Below, piece after piece: positions 46,931 to 53,873 of a DNA stretch of 64,000 nt (the first letter of the stretch is position 1; each line of letters begins with the position of its first letter). Under the pieces are notes generated by a model. The model was not told where the DNA came from. It made no database searches and worked only from the letters and a program-made list of their open reading frames with translations. The stretch is from Acidimicrobiales bacterium (GTDB taxonomy: Bacteria; Actinomycetota; Acidimicrobiia; Acidimicrobiales; Poriferisodalaceae). The translations under genes and the position numbers were made by a program. The DNA is taken from the NCBI GenBank assembly GCA_030743005.1, contig JASLTG010000011.1:1-64000 (forward strand). Reading direction: 5' to 3'.

Positions 46931-48276
46931 ATCTGCAAATCAAGGGGTGAGGAGTCGAGCCTTTCAGGGCCATCATCGGTGACAAGCACTTGAATTTCTA
47001 GCTTGACGCCTTCCCCTCCGTCTCGCCGGCCAACAAAAGATTCAACCGTTAAAACCATTCCACTTTCGAGGGTTCCGTCGTAACCGAAGTCCTGCCAAGC
47101 CGATGGCATGACGATGTCGGGGTATTCGTCGCATTGACCGACGCCGTGGAAGAGACACGAATAGTGCCGATAGCGCTCGGGGTCAGGCAGCATTGATTGA
47201 AAGGTCAGGTCGTGAAAGGAACGTCCCGCCTGCAACATCTCAAAGTTGGTTTCAATGACTTCTGCGGCGATTTGGTGAACATCCCTTTGGGCCGGAGTCG
47301 GGGCATCATTCCCTGTGACGAAGGTTCGCGAGATGTCGCACATCATTCCGTAGGCGCCGACTAGGTCAGTGTCATAGCCGATCAAATCGCCACGCTGAAT
47401 GGTGCGACTGCTTGCCTCCTGCATCCAAGGGTTGGTACGAGGCCCAGAAGCCAACAACTGGGTTTCAATCCACTCACCAGCTCTTCTGATGTTTCCTGCG
47501 TGGAGTAGCGACCAAACTTCGCGTTCGGTCATGCCTGGCTGAGTGCCCTCTCTCAGCTCTTTCATAGTCGTTTCGCATGAATGCACAGCGCAGCGCATTG
47601 CTTTAATTTCGTCGACGCCTTTGATTTTTCGGGCTTCCTCCATGACCTCATAGCCGAAGCCGACTTCAATTTTTTTGGAGCCCAATAGTTGATAGCCGGG
47701 TCCGTGGAGAGTGTCGACGGCTAGCCGTGAATTCTTACCTTGGTGTTCGCGGACGACAGCTTCAATCTCAGAGGCCCAGCGTTCAGCGATTTCGCGATAT
47801 CGGGAACCATTTAGAAAATAACTCACTCCCACGGCGGGCCGAACCTCGTCGACGACGTGTGAGTGACCGTTCAAGAATTCGGTGTTTGTGTAGTCCCACA
47901 CGATTACGTAACCGTCGGAGGACACGTAGGCATATCGGGCACCGTTATGCATGACCCACAATTGCATGTTCGTCGTATCAGTCGCGTAGCGGACGTTAAG
48001 AGGATCGAATAGTAAGATTCCGCCGTATCCGTAAGCTCGTAGTTGTTGAACTAGGCGGTCCAGGCGGTATTGGCGCATCACAGGTATGTCGGGCAGTGAC
48101 AAACCAGCCGATGCCCATTCGCTCAAGCAGGGTTCACCGGGCCCGATGTTCAGGTGATGTCCCTCGTTGGCCGCTTGAATGAATTCTGGTGTGCCGTCAC
48201 CTATACGGTGACGGGCTTGGGACAGAGCGTGTTTGTCTAAGGCCTTCTGAAGGCTGTTTGTGATTTTTTTGGACAT
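46927..48276 (-). CDS. dddP: DddP-type DMSP lyase (M24 metallopeptidase fold)
   Basis: A 449-residue protein that matches roseobacter DddP over its whole length, for example GPRTNPW, YDTDLVGAYG and TNMQLW. DddP cleaves dimethylsulfoniopropionate to DMS and acrylate. Metal ligands appear as Asp302, Asp304, Asp314, His377, Glu412 and Glu427, and the catalytic Asp as Asp383. Recalled positions in the characterised Ruegeria enzyme (295, 297, 307, 371, 406, 421, 377) differ by a constant +7 or +6. The ATG at 48276 is 1 bp after the dehydrogenase stop with GCGAGG upstream. A related M24 hydrolase of another osmolyte is the alternative. Confidence 0.88.
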   Translation of the reverse strand: MSKKITNSLQKALDKHALSQARHRIGDGTPEFIQAANEGHHLNIGPGEPCLSEWASAGLSLPDIPVMRQYRLDRLVQQLRAYGYGGILLFDPLNVRYATDTTNMQLWVMHNGARYAYVSSDGYVIVWDYTNTEFLNGHSHVVDEVRPAVGVSYFLNGSRYREIAERWASEIEAVVREHQGKNSRLAVDTLHGPGYQLLGSKKIEVGFGYEVMEEARKIKGVDEIKAMRCAVHSCETTMKELREGTQPGMTEREVWSLLHAGNIRRAGEWIETQLLASGPRTNPWMQEASSRTIQRGDLIGYDTDLVGAYGMMCDISRTFVTGNDAPTPAQRDVHQIAAEVIETNFEMLQAGRSFHDLTFQSMLPDPERYRHYSCLFHGVGQCDEYPDIVMPSAWQDFGYDGTLESGMVLTVESFVGRRDGGEGVKLEIQVLVTDDGPERLDSSPLDLQI

Positions 48277-48277
48277 C

Positions 48278-50821
48278 TCAGCCTCGCATTCGTTCCCCTG
48301 CAGGATCGAAGATCGGTTCGCTGGCCAACGTTGCGTCCCGCATGACACCCAAGATTTCGATGCGCCATCTTTGCCCGCTGTTCTCAAGTTCGGCCGGAAT
48401 GTACCCCATAGCTATTGATTTGCCTGAATGATGGGCATAGCCACCCGAGGTCACCCACCCGACGACTTCATCGTCGAACCAGATTGGCTCATCTCCCAAA
48501 ACGTCAGCCGCTTCTGGGCCCTCGGGGACATCCACGACCCAGGTTCGCAGTGAACGACGCTCGGACTGTTTCTGCAAGTCGTTTAAAGCGTCGGCGCCAA
48601 CGAAGTCTCTATCTTTGGTTACGAAACGACCAAGGCCAGCCTCGTAAGGGTCGTAAATCGGCCGGTATTCTCGGGCCCAAGAACCGAAACTTTTCTCTAA
48701 CCGCAAGCTGTTGAGTGCGGCGGAACCGAACGGTCGGATCCCTAGATCACGACCGTGTTCTAGGAGCAGTTCAAATAGATAGCGCTGATAACTGGCCGGA
48801 ATCCAGAACTCGTAGCCGAGATCTCCGGTGAACGTAAGCCGGCCAACCAGGGCGGGAGCCAAACCAACTTCCAGCCGCCGAAATTCCATGAAAGAAAACG
48901 CTGTGTTTGAAACGTCTCCATCCACGCATCGTTCCAGTAACTGTCGACTGTTAGGTCCTGCTATCGAAAGTCCGGCCAGTTCGTATCCAAGGGTTCGATA
49001 GGTGCAAGCTTCTCCGACCCAAGACCTAATTTGTTGGTCGAAATACCGTTCGTAGTACCTCTCAGCAATTCCTGATCCAAACAGACAAAACCGCTCCGAG
49101 TCGTTCGTGTTGCCAGTCGCACCGCCGATGACGGTGTTGAACGGGCCCTCTGCTTCACCGACGGACGCGGGAAGGCAACCGAGTGTCAGGTCTCCAATGA
49201 TCTTCCCACTCGAGTTGAGCATCGGGGTTAAAGCGAGACGGCCTGGTTGAGGTATGCGCCCGGCCAAAATATGGGAAAGAAATTCCCTTGCGCCGGGACC
49301 AGTGAACTCGAACTTTGAGAATCCGGTCGTGTCGATCAGGCCAACCGACTCACGCACAGTTGCGCTTTCCTCCGCCACTGATTCCCAGGCGTTCGAACGA
49401 TGCCAAGTCAGCTCTTCAACGGGCTCCCGGTCGGGTTTTTGAAACCACTGGGGCACTTCAAGGCCAAAAGAGTCCCCCCATACGGCGTTAAATTCGTTGA
49501 GTTGGTCGTGAATCGGTGTGGTTTGCAACGGTCTTCCCACTGGGAGAAATTCGTTGGGGTAGGTGATGCGGAAACGTCGACCATAATTCTCAGTGACCTT
49601 CTCGCGTGTATAAGTTGACGTGGAGAAGTCTCCATACCTACTGACGTCCATACCCCAAATATCGAAGCCAGGATCACCCTGGGTCATCCAGTTCGCCAGC
49701 GCTAATCCAACTCCCCCTGACTGAGATAGGCCGGCCATGACGGCGCAGGCACACCAATATCCGGGAAGACCTCTTACCGGCCCGAGCAGCGGGTTTCCAT
49801 CTGGGGCAAAAGTGAACGGGCCGTTGATCACTTGTTTCAGGCCCGCATCTGCGAAGATCGGGAAATGGGCGAAGCCGACATCCAGATTGTTGGCGATGTG
49901 TTCAAGGTCCGGTGCTAGTAGCTGCATTCCGAAATCCCAAGGTGTCTCTTTGGGGGACCATGGCCTTCCATTGTGTTCATAGGTGCCAAGAAGAAGGCCG
50001 CCGCCTTCCTGACGCATGTAGATCTCTCCGCCGAAATCGATGCTGTGAAGGATTTGGTGTCCAGTATTTTGGTTGTATGCGGCTACTTCAGGTAAGTCTT
50101 CGGTCAGGATGTAGGTGTGTTCCATCGCCAGGACCGGCAGGTTGAGGCCGACCATCCGTCCAACCTCACGGGCCCACAGCCCTCCGGCATTGACGACGTG
50201 TTGGCAGTGGACTGTGCGGAGTCTTTCCCCTGTACTGGTTCTAATGGTATGGACGAGCCAACCGCCATCGGAAGCTTTTTCTAAAGCGTTAACCCACGTG
50301 TCGCGAAAAACGGCTGCTCCGTTCTGGCGAGCCGCCTTAGCGAAGGCATGAGTTACGCCAGACGGGTCGACATGACCTTCGTGAGCGTCGTACATGGCTC
50401 CAACGAAGTACTTCTCGTCAAAGATGGGGAGAAGCTCTTTGGCTTCAGAGACCGACAAGAGTTCGGTCTCCATACCTAAGTAGCGGCCTTTGGCGTGGGC
50501 GCTACGAAGCCAGTCCATGCGCTGTTCGCTATCGGCGAGCATGATTCCACCGGTGATGGTGATTCCGCAGTCTTGCCCCGATATTTCCTCGATCTCCTTG
50601 TACAACTCAATTGTGTATTGCTGAAGTTTTGCGACATTGGGATCCCCGTTCAGGGTGTGCATCCCGCCCGCCGAGTGCCACGTCGATCCTGCGGTAAGTT
50701 CAGTCCGCTCGAGCAGTACGGCATCCTGCCAGCCTGCGGCTGTCAGATGATAAAGAACACTGGCGCCAACAACGCCGCCGCCGATTACGACGACCTGTGC
50801 TTCACTGGGGATTTCGTTCAC
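48278..50821 (-). CDS. Dimethylglycine/sarcosine dehydrogenase-like flavoprotein with GcvT domain
   Basis: An 847-residue, three-part protein. It has an N-terminal FAD-binding DAO domain (VVIGGGVVGASVLYHL), a linker FAO_M domain (about 395-450) and a C-terminal folate-binding GcvT-like domain (about 450-847, with GYELAGLSIAGPNSRQLL and GDLGYEFWIP). His49 in TAGSTWHSAGG is where dimethylglycine and sarcosine dehydrogenases bind FAD covalently. The enzymes remove N-methyl groups and hand the formaldehyde equivalent to tetrahydrofolate. It starts at GTG 50821 with GAAAGG upstream, 15 bp after the MttB-type stop and in the same frame. Substrate dimethylglycine or sarcosine is likely, not certain. 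Confidence 0.9.
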   Translation of the reverse strand: MNEIPSEAQVVVIGGGVVGASVLYHLTAAGWQDAVLLERTELTAGSTWHSAGGMHTLNGDPNVAKLQQYTIELYKEIEEISGQDCGITITGGIMLADSEQRMDWLRSAHAKGRYLGMETELLSVSEAKELLPIFDEKYFVGAMYDAHEGHVDPSGVTHAFAKAARQNGAAVFRDTWVNALEKASDGGWLVHTIRTSTGERLRTVHCQHVVNAGGLWAREVGRMVGLNLPVLAMEHTYILTEDLPEVAAYNQNTGHQILHSIDFGGEIYMRQEGGGLLLGTYEHNGRPWSPKETPWDFGMQLLAPDLEHIANNLDVGFAHFPIFADAGLKQVINGPFTFAPDGNPLLGPVRGLPGYWCACAVMAGLSQSGGVGLALANWMTQGDPGFDIWGMDVSRYGDFSTSTYTREKVTENYGRRFRITYPNEFLPVGRPLQTTPIHDQLNEFNAVWGDSFGLEVPQWFQKPDREPVEELTWHRSNAWESVAEESATVRESVGLIDTTGFSKFEFTGPGAREFLSHILAGRIPQPGRLALTPMLNSSGKIIGDLTLGCLPASVGEAEGPFNTVIGGATGNTNDSERFCLFGSGIAERYYERYFDQQIRSWVGEACTYRTLGYELAGLSIAGPNSRQLLERCVDGDVSNTAFSFMEFRRLEVGLAPALVGRLTFTGDLGYEFWIPASYQRYLFELLLEHGRDLGIRPFGSAALNSLRLEKSFGSWAREYRPIYDPYEAGLGRFVTKDRDFVGADALNDLQKQSERRSLRTWVVDVPEGPEAADVLGDEPIWFDDEVVGWVTSGGYAHHSGKSIAMGYIPAELENSGQRWRIEILGVMRDATLASEPIFDPAGERMRG

Positions 50822-50836
50822 AAATATTGGCCTTTC

Positions 50837-52363
50837 CTAGTAGTCGGTGGCGACGCCACCCTCAGCCACGCGGCGCTCTACGAACTCATCGAGTTCAGCT
50901 CTCCGCTCGGCTGCCATGGGTGGGTCGACGTGGGCGGCAAGCACGTCGTTAGCGAGTTGTTCGGCGCGTTGGTGAGCCTCCAATCGCCCCGACTCGTCCC
51001 ATGACTCAAAGTTGCTCCACCTTGACACCATCGGTTGAAAGTGCTCGGTGGCATAGCGTTCTTGTGTATGGGTTGATCCAAAGAAATGACCTGCTGGACC
51101 GACCTCGGCAATGGCCTCAACGGCGAGTGTTGCATCGTCGACGGCGATAGGGCGAAGCATTTCGGTGACCATGTTGAGGATGTCGGCATCAATGACGAAT
51201 TTTTCGTACGACGTCAGTAGGCCTCCTTCCAGCCAGCCGGTTCCATGGAGCAGCAGGTTCGCGCCACCCATTACCGCACCCCAAATAGCGATCATGCTTT
51301 CATAGGCAGATTGAGCGTCAACACTATTTGATGCATTCACGTTCGACGATCGATACGGCACCTCATAACGGCGGGCTAACTGTCCGCCAACGAGACACGC
51401 CTTCCAATATTCGGGGGTCCCAAACGCAGGACTACCAGAACGCATATCGACGTTCGAGGTGAAGCCGCCATATGCGACCGGTGCTCCGGGTCTAACGACT
51501 TGCGTGTAAGCGATACCGGCTAATGCTTCTGCGTTTTGAAGCACAAGGGCTCCAGCGACAGTGACGGGCGCCATAGCACCGGCCAGTGTGAATGGAGTGA
51601 TGATGATCAGCTGATTCCGAGACGACATCTCCTGGATACCATGAAGCATTGGGGCGTCGTACCGTAGCGGAGTGCTCGCGTTGATCACAGAATACAGGCA
51701 TGGTTCGAGTTCGAACGTGGCGTCGTCGACACCTCGCGCTATACGAACCATCTCTAGGACATCTCGATTGCGTTGACGGCCGAGGCTGTAAACAAAGGGC
51801 ACCTTGTCTGACAGCGTCAACATGTCGTGCGTGGCTTCTAGGTGTCGAACTGACGGGTGAAGGTCCATTGGTTCAACGGGATAGCCCGCAACAGTGTGGA
51901 CGGCGTTCAGGACCTGTCCCATCTTGATCAGGTTGCAGTAATCGACGCGGTTACCGTCGCGACGTCCACGGCCAAGGCCCGTGACAAAGGGGGGGCTTGC
52001 TACCGAGGTGTAAATGATGTGGTCGCCGCCAAACGTCAGATCGCGGTGAGGTTCTCGACCATGGAGGGTGAATTGCGGCGGAACAGTAGCGAGAAGTGTT
52101 TCAATTAGGGCGGGATCGAATTTGACGCGGTCGCCTACGACAGTTGCACCGGCTTGCGCTAGTTGTGTTCGCGCTGTGTCGTCGAGAAAGTCGATCCCTG
52201 TAGTACTTAGCACTTCGAGGGAAGCCAGATGGATTGCTTCAAGTTCGTCCTCTGAAACGGCACGCAAGGGATCGAATCGCATACGAGGTTGTTCCCATGG
52301 GGGTTGCTCGGCCACAGGGTCGCGTGTCTTTAGACGCTTGGAACGATCACCGCGTTTAGCCAT
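50837..52363 (-). CDS. MttB-family methyltransferase without pyrrolysine
   Basis: A 508-residue protein of the trimethylamine methyltransferase family (COG5598). The body contains the family segments YTSVASPPFVTGLGRGRRDG, AYGGFTSNVDMRSGSPAFGTPEY and LHGTGWLEGGL. The frame has no internal TAG, so it belongs to the non-pyrrolysine majority, whose characterised members act on glycine betaine and other quaternary amines with a corrinoid partner. No corrinoid protein gene is adjacent. It ends in TAG, 5 codons before and in frame with the flavoprotein GTG. First gene of the mttB-dehydrogenase-dddP unit. Confidence 0.88.
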   Translation of the reverse strand: MAKRGDRSKRLKTRDPVAEQPPWEQPRMRFDPLRAVSEDELEAIHLASLEVLSTTGIDFLDDTARTQLAQAGATVVGDRVKFDPALIETLLATVPPQFTLHGREPHRDLTFGGDHIIYTSVASPPFVTGLGRGRRDGNRVDYCNLIKMGQVLNAVHTVAGYPVEPMDLHPSVRHLEATHDMLTLSDKVPFVYSLGRQRNRDVLEMVRIARGVDDATFELEPCLYSVINASTPLRYDAPMLHGIQEMSSRNQLIIITPFTLAGAMAPVTVAGALVLQNAEALAGIAYTQVVRPGAPVAYGGFTSNVDMRSGSPAFGTPEYWKACLVGGQLARRYEVPYRSSNVNASNSVDAQSAYESMIAIWGAVMGGANLLLHGTGWLEGGLLTSYEKFVIDADILNMVTEMLRPIAVDDATLAVEAIAEVGPAGHFFGSTHTQERYATEHFQPMVSRWSNFESWDESGRLEAHQRAEQLANDVLAAHVDPPMAAERRAELDEFVERRVAEGGVATDY

Positions 52364-52484
52364 GTCGGTAGGCCGCGAATTCGGCCGAAGGATGTCGCGT
52401 TGAGATCACTGATCCTTACCTAAATCTAAGGTTGCGAAACTCTATACCTGTCCACGGGTAGGAATGTGAGTGATGGTGCCAGAA
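52364..52484 (-). promoter_or_regulatory. Leader/promoter region of the mttB-like - dehydrogenase - dddP unit
   Basis: A 121-bp non-coding stretch between the terminator of the importer operon and the mttB-like start. It contains a small exact inverted repeat, CCTTA (52414-52418) and TAAGG (52427-52431), about 50 bp upstream of the start, and an imperfect GC-rich palindrome around GAATTC just before the start. No convincing -35/-10 pair can be assigned by eye. Confidence 0.35.
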
Positions 52485-52491
52485 AACCTCA

Positions 52492-52517
52492 GAGGGCGGG
52501 GCCGAAGCCCCACCCTC
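52492..52517 (-). terminator. Rho-independent-type terminator with UUCG loop after the proX-like gene
   Basis: On the reverse strand the RNA forms an 11-bp GC-rich stem (one G-U pair) capped by a UUCG tetraloop: arms 52492-52502 and 52507-52517, loop 52503-52506. A short T-run (TTTT) comes a few bases downstream. It lies 47 bp after the binding-protein stop and ends the ProVWX-type operon before the mttB-like unit. A second 6-bp hairpin (52533-52548) precedes it. Confidence 0.75.
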
Positions 52518-52563
52518 AAGAGTGCTATATGCGCTCTCTGGTGAGAGCAACTAAAAGCTTGAT

Positions 52564-53739
52564 TTAGCCGGCTGCGCGAGCAGCGTCAAGCCAAGGATCG
52601 ACCTTGTCGCGGTTCCCTGCGATCCAGTCAGCGGCGAGATCTTTTGGATCAGCGCCTGCAGCTTGCTCAACGTTGGCTACGGAGACATCCATGACCGAAA
52701 GCACGATCTGCTTGAACAGCTCTTCAGCTGCCGGGTTTTCAGCAAGGAAGTCGTTGTTCGCAGCAGCTTGAATATCGGCTGCCGCCCAACCAATTGGGCA
52801 GAGACCCTCGTCGTTTCTAGCAGGACACATGTCTTCGCCAATAGCGGCCGAACCGGGACGTTGATCCCAAGCTTCGCCACCGTCTTGGTTGTTCGGGTTG
52901 GAGTCATCAAGGATATAACCATGTCCCATCCAGTAGGAGTTGTCACCTGGGCGGATGGTGGTGATGTAAGCCGACGGTGTCCAGGTGTAGGCAAGGACGG
53001 GGAGGCCCTCGTTGACCATGTCAGTCGCCTGAGCCCACATTGGGTCATAACCGGCTTTTACCTGAACGATGTTGTCATAGCCACCACCAACGAGCATGGA
53101 GTTAATGATGTTGTCGCAGGTCCAGTCTTCTGGACAGCCAAACATGTCGACCAAGCCGTTGCCAGGATTGGCATCGGTGGCGTCATAGGCAGCGATCGCG
53201 TCAGCGTTGGTATTGAGATCTTCCATGGTGTAAACGCCGTATTCGTCAGCGAAGCCTTTTTCAATCAGGAAGCCCTGAAGGCCACCCGCCTGAATCTCCA
53301 TACCGAGGACGGTTACCGCGTCACCAATTAATGTGCCATCGGTTCGTTCGCCCAGTAGCCAACTCATGTGACCTGGCATCCAGGAGTTCGCCCAGAAGTC
53401 CATGTCACCTTCGGCCATAGCCATGAAGGCGTTTTGCGGTCCGAGTTCCATGTCGGCGGATTCGGAGACTGTGTACCCGAGTTCGCGCAATAGAGCGGTG
53501 AATATTTCAGCCTGTACGTAACCGGTGCTCCAGGAAGCTCGACCGGAAGTAACACTGACACCATCACCTGGGGTCATGTTGACTGCCGCTGCCGCTTCGG
53601 TAGTTGCAGGTGCAGAAGCGGAAGCTTCTGCATCTGAAGAGCTGTCGGAACTTGAATCGTCATCGCTGCCACAAGCAGCAAGGATCAAAAGCGCAGCTGT
53701 AGCTACTGCTAGCAAGCGCGTGAGTGATTTCTTGTTCAT
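52564..53739 (-). CDS. proX: Glycine betaine-type ABC solute-binding lipoprotein (ProX/OpuAC family)
   Basis: A 391-residue binding protein. The signal peptide ends at lipobox Cys23 (ILAAC-GS), followed by a Ser/Asp/Ala-rich linker (24-52). The mature domain has ProX/OpuAC-type segments. MDFWANSWMPGHMSWL supplies Trp residues of the sort that form the aromatic cage around trimethylammonium or dimethylsulfonium groups, and LPVLAYTWTPSAYI supplies another. Four further cysteines (CPEDWTC, CPARNDEGLC) may form disulfides. GGAGGG lies about 9 bp before the ATG. It is separated from the permease by 134 bp. Glycine betaine, proline betaine or DMSP are plausible ligands. Confidence 0.9.
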   Translation of the reverse strand: MNKKSLTRLLAVATAALLILAACGSDDDSSSDSSSDAEASASAPATTEAAAAVNMTPGDGVSVTSGRASWSTGYVQAEIFTALLRELGYTVSESADMELGPQNAFMAMAEGDMDFWANSWMPGHMSWLLGERTDGTLIGDAVTVLGMEIQAGGLQGFLIEKGFADEYGVYTMEDLNTNADAIAAYDATDANPGNGLVDMFGCPEDWTCDNIINSMLVGGGYDNIVQVKAGYDPMWAQATDMVNEGLPVLAYTWTPSAYITTIRPGDNSYWMGHGYILDDSNPNNQDGGEAWDQRPGSAAIGEDMCPARNDEGLCPIGWAAADIQAAANNDFLAENPAAEELFKQIVLSVMDVSVANVEQAAGADPKDLAADWIAGNRDKVDPWLDAARAAG

Positions 53740-53814
53740 AAATGGGGCCCTCCCTAGAGTCCCTGGTTAATGCGGTCCTTGGGCAGTGCCCAGACACGCC
53801 AGTTCAAGGCTAGT

Positions 53815-53867
53815 CGCTACAGGACGTGGAACGGTACTTTCGAACCTCTAACGGTAGTTTTGTAGCG
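53815..53867 (-). other. Long-loop inverted repeat between the proW-like and proX-like genes
   Basis: CGCTACA (53815-53821) and TGTAGCG (53861-53867) are exact 7-bp inverted arms 39 nt apart, and AACGGTA occurs twice in the loop. The element begins 6 nt after the permease stop. Such stems in transporter operons can protect the binding-protein mRNA or block read-through, giving more binding protein than permease. Evidence is shape and place only. Confidence 0.3.
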
Positions 53868-53873
53868 GATCTG

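Noticed and set aside
46927-48276. Generic creatinase or Xaa-Pro aminopeptidase
   Set aside because: The M24 fold fits, but length, N-terminal segment and catalytic Asp context match DddP much better.
50837-52363. Pyrrolysine-containing trimethylamine methyltransferase
   Set aside because: The reading frame has no internal TAG; the only TAG is at the normal C-terminus.
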